Positions 9,439 to 19,673 of a stretch of 64,000 nucleotides of DNA are shown here, one piece after another. The notes under the pieces were generated by a model. The model did no database searches, had not been told where the DNA came from, and was given only the letters and a program-made list of their open reading frames with translations. The stretch covers positions 1-64,000 of the forward strand of contig NZ_JASDCS010000006.1 in the NCBI RefSeq assembly GCF_030407815.1, written 5' to 3'. The position numbers and the translations under genes were made by a program. The stretch's first letter is position 1; the number at the start of each line of letters is the position of its first letter. This DNA comes from Psychrobacter sp. APC 3281. GTDB lineage: Bacteria; Pseudomonadota; Gammaproteobacteria; Pseudomonadales; Moraxellaceae.

Positions 9439-9814
9439 GTGACTAGCTTCCTTGCTGGTGGGTTTGACAACTACTAATTGCGGATGGTTTTTAACCGATT
9501 AGCTGGTGATTTTTGAAGTAAATTATACAGATAAAAGGTTTATAAATAACGGTTTTTTACCATGATGTTGATAGCTTTCAATGTAGCAAACCGATATGAG
9601 TAACACAAGCGCTAGATGCTGAGCCGACACCTGTCAGTTTATAGGGTGGTCGTCGATATCCCTGCTACAGTTTTGCATCGCTTGCGAGTGTTTGGCATAA
9701 ATGCTTTAATGATAAAATTGCCCTGATTTTTGTGGTTACTACTTTTTTCTATACATGTGATTTTATAACTATATAGCACGTGATTTTGGTAAACTATCCA
9801 CTCTCTCTAACACG
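9439..9814. other. intergenic region upstream of ppx/gppA and the Mpo1-like gene
   Basis: About 375 bases between divergent genes. It is AT-rich toward the right end and carries a loose direct repeat (ATGTGATTTTATAACTAT / ACGTGATTTTGGTAAACTAT) just before the ppx start. I see no open frame with a start and ribosome site and no RNA gene. It presumably holds both promoters. Confidence 0.5.
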
Positions 9815-11395
9815 GTGACGACTTGTCCTATGCCTATTGACTACCTTACGAATCCGCCAATTGGCGATGATGAAATGATGGCAGCCATCGATATTGGTTC
9901 CAACAGTTTCCATTTAGCTATTGCTCGTCTTGATCATGGGGAAGTGCGAAAAGTAGTCTCGATGTCTGAAAAGGTACAGCTCGCTGCCGGTCTGGACGAA
10001 AATAATATTCTAAGCGCAGCCGCTGAGCAGCGCGGTCTTGATTGTTTAAGCCGCTTTGTGGCGCGCTTGGATTCAGTACCGCCAGAGCGGATTCGTGTGG
10101 TCGCGACCAATGCGCTGCGTCAAGCCAAAAACGCCAACGACTTTATTTCCCGTGCCAATAAAATCCTGCCAAAACCTATTGAGATTATCGCGGGCCGCGA
10201 AGAGGCGCGATTAATTTATTTGGGCGTCTCGCATACCAACGAGAGTAGTGATAAACGCTTGGTTATGGATATTGGCGGCGGTTCGACAGAGTTTATTATT
10301 GGTCAAAATTTCGATCCATTATTGACTGAAAGTTTACAAATGGGCTGTGTTTCTTTTACCCAAAAATTCTTCGCTGACGGCCTGATTACTAAAGAAGCTT
10401 TTAATAGTGCGATTTCGGGTGCACGCAAAGAAGTCTTAGCCATCAATGGTCGCTATCAAAAGACAGGCTGGAGTAGCGTGGTTGGCTCAAGCGGTACAAT
10501 CAAAGCGGTGCGTAATGTTTTAGTATCAAAAGGTTGGGCCGATGAGCAAGAACGCATTACTTACAAAGGTGTCAAAAAATTAGAGAAATTGCTGATTAAG
10601 ATTGGCAATATTGATGATATCGAGTTAGAAGGCGTCAAAGAACATCGTAAAGCTGTATTTCCTGCTGGTGTGGCAGTGCTGCGCGCGGTGATGAAAGTGC
10701 TGGGTGTTGAGACCATTACCTACTCAGATGGTGCGCTACGTGAAGGCGTTATGTACGATATGCTTGGCCGTTTTGCTAGTGAAGATGTGCGTGACCGCAG
10801 TGTATTAGCCTTAATCAAGCGTTACTCAGGGGACAAAAAGCAAGCCAAACAAGTGGTAAAAACCAGTCGTCATTTATTTGAACAAGTAAAAGACAAGCTT
10901 GCGCTGTCCAATGATGATTGCGACTTGCTCAGACGTGCTGCTTTCTTGCATGAGATAGGACTGGCAATCAGTCATAGTAGTTATCACAAGCACAGCGCAT
11001 ATTTACTTGAATACTCTGATATTCCAGGATTCTCGCAAGTCGATCAAAAACGCATGGCGCAGCTGATGCTTAACCATCGCCGCAAGCTTAAAGCCGATAT
11101 GCTAGAGCAGACTTGTCAGATTGGTGGTGATCAGTTGGTTTATCTCTGCTTATTGCTGCGCCTCGCCGTACTGGCACATCATAGCCGCAGTGATTATGCG
11201 CTACCAGAGCTAGAACTAAAGGTAGTCGATGAAAACAGCTGGCAAATCACTTTAGCGGATAGCAGTGAGCATTATGCGTTCTTGCTCGCAGATTTGCGTA
11301 CTGAGATTGACCAGTTTGCTAAGTGGGGCGTGCAGCTTAGTGTGATTGAAGCCCAAGAGGCCGAGACTCCAGAGGTTGAGCAGTTACCATTGTAA
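9815..11395 (+). CDS. exopolyphosphatase / guanosine pentaphosphatase (Ppx/GppA family)
   Basis: A 526-residue cytoplasmic enzyme that removes terminal phosphate from polyphosphate and/or pppGpp. The ASKHA fold is shown by AAIDIGSNSFHLAIAR (23-38, phosphate 1) and VMDIGGGSTEFI (150-161, phosphate 2). GSSGTIKA follows, and from about residue 330 the C-terminal HD-like helical domain (FLHEIGLAISHS..HKHSAYL). Its length matches full Ppx (about 510) rather than a short Ppx. Start: GTG 9815 opens the frame; ATG 9830, five codons on, is equally possible because neither has a clear ribosome site. Ppx and GppA cannot be told apart by eye. Confidence 0.88.
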   Translation: MTTCPMPIDYLTNPPIGDDEMMAAIDIGSNSFHLAIARLDHGEVRKVVSMSEKVQLAAGLDENNILSAAAEQRGLDCLSRFVARLDSVPPERIRVVATNALRQAKNANDFISRANKILPKPIEIIAGREEARLIYLGVSHTNESSDKRLVMDIGGGSTEFIIGQNFDPLLTESLQMGCVSFTQKFFADGLITKEAFNSAISGARKEVLAINGRYQKTGWSSVVGSSGTIKAVRNVLVSKGWADEQERITYKGVKKLEKLLIKIGNIDDIELEGVKEHRKAVFPAGVAVLRAVMKVLGVETITYSDGALREGVMYDMLGRFASEDVRDRSVLALIKRYSGDKKQAKQVVKTSRHLFEQVKDKLALSNDDCDLLRRAAFLHEIGLAISHSSYHKHSAYLLEYSDIPGFSQVDQKRMAQLMLNHRRKLKADMLEQTCQIGGDQLVYLCLLLRLAVLAHHSRSDYALPELELKVVDENSWQITLADSSEHYAFLLADLRTEIDQFAKWGVQLSVIEAQEAETPEVEQLPL

Positions 11396-11572
11396 GTATT
11401 GAGTTAAAGATTAACATAACAAAAGCGGTGTTGTCGATAATGTCATGCTATTTAAGATGTGCTACTATAGCTCCTATTGAGTTTACAACTGTACTTTCAT
11501 TATCTGAATACGGATAACGATATTATTCTTAAACATAAATACATTAAGTATAATTATTAAAGGGAAGCGTCT

Positions 11573-12376
11573 ATGAGCACTGTCTGGGATAGTGTGCAGC
11601 TTGCACGACACGCCAAGCGTCCATTATTTATGGACTATGTTAATCAGCTTTTTACCGAATTTGACGAGTTGCATGGCGACCGTGCTTTTGCCGATGACAA
11701 AGCCGTTTTAGGTGGTCTTGCGCGTTTTGATGGTCAGCCTGTGATGGTAATTGGTCAGCATCGTGGTCGTAGCACTCGTGAGCGTATTGCTCATAATTTT
11801 GGTATGGCCAATCCTGAAGGCTATCGTAAAGTGATTCGTTTGGTCAAAATGGCCGAGCGCTTTAACATTCCGGTGATGACCTTTGTAGATACCCAAGGTG
11901 CTTATCCTGGTATTGGCGCAGAAGAGCGCGGACAGGCGCAAGCGATTGCAGAAAGCATCGCTGTATTCTCTAGTCTGAAAGTGCCTGTAATCGTGACTAT
12001 CATTGGTGAAGGTGGCTCAGGTGGGGCATTGGCAATTGGTGTTGGTGATAAAGTAAATATGCTACAAAACAGTATCTACTCAGTTATCTCGCCAGAAGGT
12101 TGTGCTTCTATCCTATGGAAGACCGCTGAAAAAGCACAAGATGCTAGTGAAGCACTAAAATTGAATGCCATTAACCTTTACCAAATGGGTTTGATTGACG
12201 CTGTCATTGAAGAAGGCGAGGGCGCACATGTACAGCCACAACCTGTGATGAATGCCTTAAAAGCTCTGATTACTGAGCAGCTTGACGAGATTAAAGATTT
12301 AGATCCTCAAAAGCGTTGTGAGCTACGTTATGAAAAGCTAAAGTCTTTCAACTCAGAAGTGATGTTGCCTGCTTAA
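11573..12376 (+). CDS. accA: acetyl-CoA carboxylase carboxyltransferase subunit alpha
   Basis: Together with AccD this subunit transfers carboxyl from carboxybiotin-BCCP to acetyl-CoA, making malonyl-CoA for fatty acid synthesis. The crotonase-like core is clear: [17 protein letters not shown]-type [22 protein letters not shown] and [12 protein letters not shown]. At 267 residues it lacks roughly the first 50 residues of the E. coli protein (319); I believe the short form is normal in Moraxellaceae. An AAGGGAAGCG ribosome site supports the ATG at 11573. A 12-bp terminator follows, so it is transcribed alone. Confidence 0.95.
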   Translation: MSTVWDSVQLARHAKRPLFMDYVNQLFTEFDELHGDRAFADDKAVLGGLARFDGQPVMVIGQHRGRSTRERIAHNFGMANPEGYRKVIRLVKMAERFNIPVMTFVDTQGAYPGIGAEERGQAQAIAESIAVFSSLKVPVIVTIIGEGGSGGALAIGVGDKVNMLQNSIYSVISPEGCASILWKTAEKAQDASEALKLNAINLYQMGLIDAVIEEGEGAHVQPQPVMNALKALITEQLDEIKDLDPQKRCELRYEKLKSFNSEVMLPA

Positions 12377-12463
12377 TTGGTTGCTATGGCACCTTTATTG
12401 TTAAGTCGCTATTATTCAATAATAGGTTTTTCATATTAGCGTCTGAGTCTTAATGCTAAAATA

Positions 12464-12495
12464 AAAACGTGTCATTTAATGGCGCGTTTTTTTTT
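12464..12495 (+). terminator. rho-independent terminator of accA
   Basis: AAAACGTGTCAT / ATGGCGCGTTTT form a 12-bp stem with two G-T pairs around loop TTA, followed by a T-run. Confidence 0.9.
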
Positions 12496-12543
12496 GGCTG
12501 TTATTATATGAAGCATCTAAAATAACGAAAAATAAGGCTGACT

Positions 12544-14118
12544 ATGACCAGCAGCGCAATCATCTCACACCCTATTAAATCAATTGGCGATTTGCCAGTT
12601 GATGAGACTCTGGTGACAGCTTTCTTGAGCAGTATGTCTGAGTATAGTGATCAGTTGCATGGTCGCCGTCTTTGGTTAGCATGTAGTGGTGGGCGTGATT
12701 CATTGGCACTTGCGGCGCTGTGTGTACAGCTCTATCGACAAGGTAGATTGCCATGTCTGCCGCAGCTATTACATGTCGATCATGGGTTACAATCGGATAG
12801 TCAGTATTGGGCTAAGCATGTCGCCAATTGGGCGCAAGCACAGCAGATACCTTGTCGCATTTTACAGGCACAAGTGAACGGACATGATGAGCAGGCCGCT
12901 CGGCAAGCACGCTATAACATCATGCGTGCTCATATTAACCAAGGCGATGTATTGCTATTAGCGCATCACGCTGATGACCAAGCTGAAACGGTGTTGATGC
13001 GATTGATTCAAGGAGCTGGGGTTAACGGCCTGTCTGGTATGCAGCCATGGCGAGTGCAAACGCAGGGCGTACAGCGCAATATCCTGTGGCGACCTTGGCT
13101 CACGATACGACGAGCCAATATTAGCGCCTACGCCAAGCGTCTACAACTGCCTTATATAGATGATCCTACCAATGACAGCGGTGACAATGTACGTAGTGGG
13201 CTACGCCGCGATATCATGCCAATACTGGCTACATACAATCCTAATGTCATTGACAATATTGCTCGTAGTGCGCAGCTATTAAGTGATGCACAGGAAACAA
13301 TCAATGCTCAAGCTATGCAGGATATGCAGCAGACGGAGAGTACAGACCTGCAACTTTTACCCGCACAGCGCGTGCTAAATATCGATGCGTTGCAAAAGCT
13401 ACCCATGTATCGGCAACGGCAACTATTGCACTATTGGCTCGGTCAAGATGAGCCGTTACCACCTGCTAAGCAACTCGTCGATGATGTGCTAACTCTCAGT
13501 CAACGTGATGACCAAGATCATCAGACAGAACTGTTTTGGCAAGGTCGTAAGGCATCTTATACTATTCGCCGCTATCGTCAGCAGCTCTATCGTATGAGCA
13601 GCAAATGGCTGTCTTGGCTAAACGTACCGCTGACCGAGCAGGTACTACCATTATCCAGACTGTCTTTATCTAGTAACTCATCTAGTGATTCAGCTAATAA
13701 TTTAACATCACTCACTGTGCGGAGCAGTAGTCGTTATACTTGGCAGTTGCAAGTAAAAGCAAATGCGCTGGTACGATTGTTAGAAAATAGTGTAGACGGA
13801 ATAGCACAGCAGGCAGTGTTAAAAATAGCACCGTTAGACCGTCAGCAACGGCTAAAAACCGAGATGGCTGTGCGCCCACAAGCAGGCAAAAAACTGTATC
13901 AAACGCTTGGGATTCCACTATGGCTACGAGACAGCTTAATGGTAGTCAGCATCACTTTTATAAAAAAATCTGAAGTTGGAAGTGATATAAAAACTGATAT
14001 TCCTCTACTACTAGCATCGCCATTTGAGAGTTGGCTTTTGAGTTCCGAGCAGACCGATAGCGATGTTAAAAGCAATCAATTGGCTGAGTACATTGCAAGT
14101 GATCTTAGTCTAAAATAA
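12544..14118 (+). CDS. tilS: tRNA(Ile)-lysidine synthetase
   Basis: TilS attaches lysine to C34 of the CAU-anticodon tRNA-Ile, switching it from AUG to AUA decoding; it is essential in most bacteria. At 524 residues it has the N-terminal PP-loop ATPase motif SGGRDS (48-53), LLHVDHGLQ, and HHADDQAETVLMRL. The DDPTNDS element and C-terminal substrate-recognition domains follow (KLYQTLGIPLWLRD near 455-470). Compared with E. coli TilS (432) the extra length is mainly Ser/Gln-rich stretches between domains. No clear terminator separates it from proC. Confidence 0.93.
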   Translation: MTSSAIISHPIKSIGDLPVDETLVTAFLSSMSEYSDQLHGRRLWLACSGGRDSLALAALCVQLYRQGRLPCLPQLLHVDHGLQSDSQYWAKHVANWAQAQQIPCRILQAQVNGHDEQAARQARYNIMRAHINQGDVLLLAHHADDQAETVLMRLIQGAGVNGLSGMQPWRVQTQGVQRNILWRPWLTIRRANISAYAKRLQLPYIDDPTNDSGDNVRSGLRRDIMPILATYNPNVIDNIARSAQLLSDAQETINAQAMQDMQQTESTDLQLLPAQRVLNIDALQKLPMYRQRQLLHYWLGQDEPLPPAKQLVDDVLTLSQRDDQDHQTELFWQGRKASYTIRRYRQQLYRMSSKWLSWLNVPLTEQVLPLSRLSLSSNSSSDSANNLTSLTVRSSSRYTWQLQVKANALVRLLENSVDGIAQQAVLKIAPLDRQQRLKTEMAVRPQAGKKLYQTLGIPLWLRDSLMVVSITFIKKSEVGSDIKTDIPLLLASPFESWLLSSEQTDSDVKSNQLAEYIASDLSLK

Positions 14119-14295
14119 AAAGTGTCAAAAGTTTAATATCCGTTGGCTGACTCATTGATTTTTATCAGGTTGATGTCAGGCGTGACATTTTGAATTTATC
14201 AAACGGTAATAGTGGCAGTATGATAAACTGAGTGTCGTTTTACATATCAGTATGTTAAGTTGAATACCTTTGAATTTTGTGACTAGGAGACAAGT

Positions 14296-15129
14296 ATGTC
14301 GGTATTAGATAATAAAAAAATCAGTTTTATTGGTGGCGGAAACATGGCACAAGCGCTCATTAGCGGGCTTGTGGGTTGTGGCATCAAACCAAATCTAATC
14401 ACGGTCGCCGATCCTAGCAGCGATGCACGTGAGCAATTAGCCGCCAAAGGTTTAAATACTGTTGATCCAATGGCTGATCCAAAATCTGCTGTGATCGGTG
14501 CAGATATCGTGGTACTTGCAGTCAAACCACAAATGATGAAAGTAGTGGTAAGTGCTTTTGCAGATGTATTAGACACTCAACTGGTCATTTCAGTGGCAGC
14601 AGGTTTATCGACTGATCTTTTATCAAACATGTTGGGCGGCTATAGCAATATCGTCCGTGCAATGCCAAACACGCCTTCTATGATTCAAATGGGTGCGACT
14701 GGCCTCTACGGTACAGACAATATCTCAGCGGAACAGAAGCAGCTAGCAACAGCCGTTATGGAAGCATCAGGTTTGGTCATGTGGGTCGATGATGAAGAGC
14801 ATATGCATGCCGTTACAGCGGTATCAGGTTCAGCGCCAGCGTATATGTTTTACTTTATCGAATCGATGGTCGATGGGGCTGTTGCATTAGGGCTAGATAA
14901 AGAACAAGCCTCAGCGCTTGCTATGCAGACCATGTTAGGTGCTGCAAAAATGGCGATGAACAGTGATGATGCACCAGCTGAGCTACGTCGCAAAGTCACT
15001 TCACCGAACGGTACTACTCAGGCAGCGGTTGAGTCAATGCAAGCCAATGAGATTGGTCGTCAAATCGGCGAGGCCATGCAAGCTTGCTATGATCGTAGCC
15101 AAGCGTTAAGTGAAGAGATGAGTAAGTAA
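14296..15129 (+). CDS. proC: pyrroline-5-carboxylate reductase
   Basis: It catalyses the last step of proline synthesis, reducing pyrroline-5-carboxylate with NAD(P)H. It is 277 residues long, the family norm. The N-terminal Rossmann motif is FIGGGNMAQALI; VLAVKPQMM lies in the middle, and RAMPNTPSMIQMG binds cofactor and substrate. The C-terminal signature is KVTSPNGTTQAAVESM. An AGGAGA ribosome site is at 14285-14290. yggT follows 119 nt downstream on the same strand, a frequent neighbour of proC. Confidence 0.96.
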   Translation: MSVLDNKKISFIGGGNMAQALISGLVGCGIKPNLITVADPSSDAREQLAAKGLNTVDPMADPKSAVIGADIVVLAVKPQMMKVVVSAFADVLDTQLVISVAAGLSTDLLSNMLGGYSNIVRAMPNTPSMIQMGATGLYGTDNISAEQKQLATAVMEASGLVMWVDDEEHMHAVTAVSGSAPAYMFYFIESMVDGAVALGLDKEQASALAMQTMLGAAKMAMNSDDAPAELRRKVTSPNGTTQAAVESMQANEIGRQIGEAMQACYDRSQALSEEMSK

Positions 15130-15248
15130 ACACTGACAAGGTGTGCTGTAAGTTACCACTGACGACACACCTTATGTAATCATCAGCATCTGATAATGAC
15201 ATTTGTCATCCTAGAATCTGTTAATAATGTCACATTGAGTAGCACTTC

Positions 15249-15818
15249 ATGAACAACATGTTATTTCAAATTTTTGATTTGGTCACCACATTCGCTATGA
15301 TGCTGGTGTTTATTCGTTTTATGTTGCAGTTTGCAGGGATGGATGCGAGCAATCCGATGATTGCACCTGCTTATAAAGCGACGCATATCGTCGATGTGTT
15401 TGGGCGTATTTTCCCGACTGTTGCACAGGGTCGTATTAGCATTGCCGCTATCGTGCTGATGTTCTTGATTCGTCTAATCGATATCTCTGGAAAGGCCGCA
15501 TTAACGCATAAAGGTATTGCGCCTGTACCGCTATTCTTTACGGGCACCACTAGCTTATTGTTAGACTTTTTACGCATGTGTCGCTATCTAGTAATTGGTT
15601 CTATCATCGTCAGCTGGATTGTGGTGTTTACCAGATCTGAGCATCCGATTATTGGCATTATCATTAATTTGGCTGAACCTATTTTGGCCCCGTTTCGTCG
15701 TATTACGCCGAATTTAGGTATGCTAGACTTATCGCCAATGGTTGCTTTCTTAGCATTTTATTTGCTGGAGATATTTATTGGTGGTTTGGCTGCGAGTGTG
15801 TTGCCAACGTTAGGTTAA
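15249..15818 (+). CDS. yggT: YggT family membrane protein
   Basis: A 189-residue integral inner-membrane protein with two YggT repeats, each built from a hydrophobic helix pair: about residues 5-30 and 60-80, and about 105-130 and 160-185. The conserved phrase EPILAPFRRITPNLGMLDLSPMVAF is present in the second repeat. In E. coli YggT has been linked to osmotic-shock resistance and K+ handling; its mechanism is not settled. It follows proC and ends in a strong terminator. Confidence 0.88.
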   Translation: MNNMLFQIFDLVTTFAMMLVFIRFMLQFAGMDASNPMIAPAYKATHIVDVFGRIFPTVAQGRISIAAIVLMFLIRLIDISGKAALTHKGIAPVPLFFTGTTSLLLDFLRMCRYLVIGSIIVSWIVVFTRSEHPIIGIIINLAEPILAPFRRITPNLGMLDLSPMVAFLAFYLLEIFIGGLAASVLPTLG

Positions 15819-15847
15819 GTCTAATAGAGTTAAATTTAAAGACTGTC

Positions 15848-15887
15848 ATAAAAAAGGCGTTCTATAAAAATATAGAGCGCCTTTTTT
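15848..15887. terminator. bidirectional terminator between yggT and thiD
   Basis: GGCGTTCTATA / TATAGAGCGCC form an 11-bp stem (one G-T pair) around AAAA, with an A-run before and a T-run after. It serves convergent yggT and thiD. Confidence 0.92.
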
Positions 15888-15926
15888 GCGTCTGTTACTT
15901 GGGTAAGCTATGACTTTATAAATATG

Positions 15927-16967
<1,041 letters not shown>

Positions 16968-16995
16968 TTGCAATTCGTTTTGGCTTTGTTATAAT
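16968..16995 (+). promoter_or_regulatory. promoter of tRNA-Ser
   Basis: TTGCAA (16968-16973), 16-nt spacer, TATAAT (16990-16995), with TG at -14 of the -10 region. The spacing and boxes match those of the tRNA-Gln promoter at 23.5 kb. Expected start of transcription is about 17003. Confidence 0.75.
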
Positions 16996-17072
16996 ACTCG
17001 CCCACGACATGAGACGTATTGTTAGCATCAATACTATGTTTATAGATTTTTTATAAATGTCTTGAATCGTTA

Positions 17073-17162
17073 GGTGAAGTGGGTGAGTGGCTGAAACCAG
17101 TTCCCTGCTAAGGAACCATACGTGTAAGCGTATCGAGGGTTCGAATCCCTCCTTCACCGCCA
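17073..17162 (+). tRNA. tRNA-Ser (anticodon GCT)
   Basis: A 90-nt class II tRNA. The acceptor stem is GGTGAAG / CTTCACC, with discriminator G and an encoded CCA. The anticodon loop CTGCTAA gives GCT, reading AGC/AGU. A long variable arm (ACGTGTAAGCGT) and the T arm GAGGGTTCGAATCCCTC are present. Confidence 0.97.
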
Positions 17163-17257
17163 TTTATTCAGTTGTTATTAGAGTAATAACGCAATATACT
17201 GCGTTAAACATTTTAATAATTAATTCAAAAAATAATTTGTTTTAATTAAAAAAGATG

Positions 17258-17285
17258 TTGACACAAGCGATATTATCTATATAAT
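17258..17285 (+). promoter_or_regulatory. consensus promoter of tRNA-Arg
   Basis: A perfect -35 TTGACA (17258-17263), 16-nt spacer, and a perfect -10 TATAAT (17280-17285). The tRNA begins 58 nt after the -10 box. Confidence 0.85.
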
Positions 17286-17343
17286 GACCAACCTAATTTA
17301 CTGCAAAAGATATTATCTGCGCAGTGGATAAAGTGCAAAATAC

Positions 17344-17420
17344 GCGCCTGTAGCTCAGTTGGATAGAGCACTTGGCTACGAACTAAGGGGTCGGGAGTTC
17401 GAATCTCTCCAGGCGCACCA
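17344..17420 (+). tRNA. tRNA-Arg (anticodon ACG)
   Basis: A 77-nt tRNA with acceptor stem GCGCCTG / CAGGCGC, discriminator A and encoded CCA. The D loop has AGTTGGA, the anticodon loop CTACGAA gives ACG (A34 is edited to inosine by TadA in this family), and the T arm is GGGAGTTCGAATCTCTC. Confidence 0.97.
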
Positions 17421-17461
17421 TTTGCATAATAGCTTAATTTAAGCTGATAAAACATTAAAAT

Positions 17462-17495
17462 AATCGCCTGTCTTATGACAATTGGCGGTTTTTTT
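17462..17495 (+). terminator. terminator after tRNA-Arg
   Basis: AATCGCC-TGTC / GACA-(ATT)-GGCGGTT is followed by seven T. It ends the tRNA-Arg transcript. Confidence 0.8.
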
Positions 17496-17645
17496 ATGTC
17501 TGTAGCTTTTACCTTTCTACTTATTTATTCTATGACCATCTTTTGTATGTAGTATGATCGGACAGTCACCTAGGATAATGTACGATAGCCCCACCATTTA
17601 CGGTACAATAGCGTTACTATTCACTGCTTGCTATGAGCTTGTACC

Positions 17646-18308
17646 ATGTCAAAAAGTCCATCTAAACGTCCGTCAAAAACGACTCGCAAATCAAAGCCTC
17701 AATCGAGTGCGCCTGTACAGCGAGATCCTAACGAAGAGCCAACCATTGCTAAGCCTATGATTCGTGTCGTGGCGATTCTCTATGATGGTATGCTGATTTT
17801 AGCGTTATTGTTTTTGGTTGGTACTATATTGACTGTGGTCGGCACGCTATTGACTATGGAGACGGGTACTGAATCCTCACAAGCTCAGTCACTGCCGCTT
17901 TGGTATCAGAACGCCATTATGACGCCATCATTTGTACTGACGCTCGTGGCATTCTACGGAATATTTTGGCGCCGTGGTGGTCAGACATTGGGGATGCAGA
18001 CGTGGCGATTAAAAACGATCAATGATTCAGGTCAATGGCTAACATGGGGTCAATCGTTTAAGCGTATCTTGGCCGCTTGTTTGATGCCGCTGATTTTCGG
18101 CATTATTGGCAGTCTTATTGATGGATCACGCGCCGCCTTATTGGCCAGCGCGTTTCTTGGTTTGGTATTCAACTATGTGTTCTGTCTGTTCAACCCTCGC
18201 GGTTTGGCAGTACAAGATATGCTGTCCAACACCATCACCCTAAAAATGCCGAAAGTGGCATATGAAGGGCTATGGCGCGGTTTTAAAAATCGTAAGAAAA
18301 AACCGTAG
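17646..18308 (+). CDS. RDD family membrane protein
   Basis: A 220-residue inner-membrane protein. About 35 basic Ser/Lys-rich residues precede a first helix (about 45-70), a second (about 90-110) and the RDD-type motif RRGGQTLGMQTWRLK. Two further hydrophobic stretches follow (about 137-185), ending in a basic tail. In classic RDD proteins the name comes from Arg-Asp-Asp; here the first helix begins RVVAILYDGM, the usual proteobacterial variant. Some RDD proteins act in Na+ tolerance but most have unknown function. It is a single gene, with no clear terminator after it. Confidence 0.8.
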   Translation: MSKSPSKRPSKTTRKSKPQSSAPVQRDPNEEPTIAKPMIRVVAILYDGMLILALLFLVGTILTVVGTLLTMETGTESSQAQSLPLWYQNAIMTPSFVLTLVAFYGIFWRRGGQTLGMQTWRLKTINDSGQWLTWGQSFKRILAACLMPLIFGIIGSLIDGSRAALLASAFLGLVFNYVFCLFNPRGLAVQDMLSNTITLKMPKVAYEGLWRGFKNRKKKP

Positions 18309-18405
18309 TCTGATTTTATTGACGTAACAATTTTTATTGAACTAGTAACTCTTATCGACGTAACAATGTAGTTGTACCAATGCTCAGTTGGTTCAGTCTA
18401 AACAG

Positions 18406-19488
18406 TTACATACTAACGCTTTGGATCAGCCATGCGGTGTAGCCCATAAAGAACAACACTAATGTGGCACCTGACGTACGACCGAACTGGCGTTTTGTTT
18501 TAAAGGCAAATACGCATAGTGTCACTAGCAATATCGTCAAAACCCCCATCGCCATCACATCACGCGATAGAATCACTGGGTCGGCTGCGATAGGAGCAAT
18601 GACCGTTGCCAAGCCGACAACTGCCAAAGTATTGAAGATATTAGAGCCGATGATATTGCCAAGCGCCATATCATGTTCGCCTTTACGGGCAGCTGATAAG
18701 CTCGATACCAGTTCAGGCAGTGAGGTCCCGACTGCGACAATCGTTAGACCAATGATAAGCTCACTAAGACCCCATAGCGTTGCCAACTCGACAGCGCCCC
18801 AAATGATAGCGCGTGAGCTGGCTACGAGCATCAGCATACCGATAATTAAACTGACAAGACCACGCGTTACGCTTGGTTCTAGCTTTTCTAAGCTCTCTGA
18901 GTTATTTAAGTGCTCTAAGTTATTTAAGTGCTCTAAGTTATTTGAGTGCTCTAAGTTATTTGAGTGCTCTAAGTTATTTGAGTGCTCTGAGTCAGCACTA
19001 GCCACGACCATATCGTCTTCGTGCTCATGATAGCCTTCGCGTATACTCATTATGATCTGTAGTCCTAAAACGGCGACCAACAAAATCAACAATACGATAC
19101 CATCAGCTTGGCTTAACGTCCCATCACGTAGCTGCCAAGCGGCGATGACAGTAATCAGTAGCAGCAAGGGTAAGTCGCGCTTTACGATGCCTCTACGGAT
19201 GATAATAGGGCTAATCAATACAGTTGCACCGAGTACCAATGCGATGTTGATGATATTTGAGCCATAAGCGTTACCTAGAGCCAGCTCAGGGCTGCCTTCT
19301 ATTGCTGCTAGTACTGATACCACCATCTCAGGCGCTGACGTGCCTATACCCAATATTAAGACACCAATTAAGAAGCTAGGCACACTAAACTTCTTTGCTA
19401 GTGCTGTCGCCCCATCAATGAAGACATCGGCACTCCAAACTAAAATTGCTAACCCAATCAGTATTGCAAGCGCGGCCAACCACATCAT
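18406..19488 (-). CDS. calcium/sodium antiporter (CaCA family, YrbG-like)
   Basis: A 360-residue inner-membrane cation exchanger with two inverted alpha repeats: GTSAPEMVVSVLAAIEGSPELALGNAYGSNIINI (about 49-82) and GTSLPELVSSLSA...LGNIIGSNIFNTL (about 254-288). These hold the acidic residues that bind Na+/Ca2+. The two halves are joined by a cytoplasmic loop that carries five 6-residue repeats of the EHSNNL type, encoded by tandem 18-bp units. E. coli YrbG is 325 residues, so the repeat loop explains the extra length. It is monocistronic. Confidence 0.9.
   Translation of the reverse strand: MMWLAALAILIGLAILVWSADVFIDGATALAKKFSVPSFLIGVLILGIGTSAPEMVVSVLAAIEGSPELALGNAYGSNIINIALVLGATVLISPIIIRRGIVKRDLPLLLLITVIAAWQLRDGTLSQADGIVLLILLVAVLGLQIIMSIREGYHEHEDDMVVASADSEHSNNLEHSNNLEHSNNLEHLNNLEHLNNSESLEKLEPSVTRGLVSLIIGMLMLVASSRAIIWGAVELATLWGLSELIIGLTIVAVGTSLPELVSSLSAARKGEHDMALGNIIGSNIFNTLAVVGLATVIAPIAADPVILSRDVMAMGVLTILLVTLCVFAFKTKRQFGRTSGATLVLFFMGYTAWLIQSVSM
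18900..18989. repeat. five tandem 18-bp repeats inside the antiporter gene
   Basis: Five head-to-tail copies of AGTTATTTrAGTGCTCTA starting at 18900, 18918, 18936, 18954 and 18972. The first two have A and the last three G at the variable base, and the last ends in G. As 18 is a multiple of three, copy number can change without a frameshift. They encode the EH(S/L)NNL loop repeats on the minus strand. Confidence 0.95.
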
Positions 19489-19541
19489 TATGTTTCCTTG
19501 TATATGATGAAAAATGTGAATTTGATAAATAAAAGTGGCAT

Positions 19542-19576
19542 AAAAAAAGCCGAATCTTGATTTAGATTCAGCTTTC
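19542..19576 (-). terminator. terminator of panD
   Basis: On the minus strand AAGCTGAATCT / AGATTCGGCTT form an 11-bp stem (one G-T pair) around AAATCA, followed by a T-run. It lies about 100 nt after the panD stop. Confidence 0.88.
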
Positions 19577-19673
19577 CCTTTAGCATCGAGATTTTTAGTA
19601 ATAATAGCAGCTAATTCAAAGATGTAACTTTGTGTTTATCTTAAATTTACCAAAACCTCACTATCCTGTCATA

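Noticed and set aside
17273-17455. Minus-strand frame containing GEIRTPDPLVRSQVLYPTE
   Set aside because: Antisense reading of tRNA-Arg; a classic spurious annotation.
18900-18989. Tandem repeats considered as a CRISPR array
   Set aside because: Units are directly adjacent with no unique spacers and are in frame within a membrane-protein gene.
18464-19030. Plus-strand frame of 188 codons with FKCSKL repeats
   Set aside because: Antisense shadow of the antiporter; the repeats are the 18-bp units read on the other strand.
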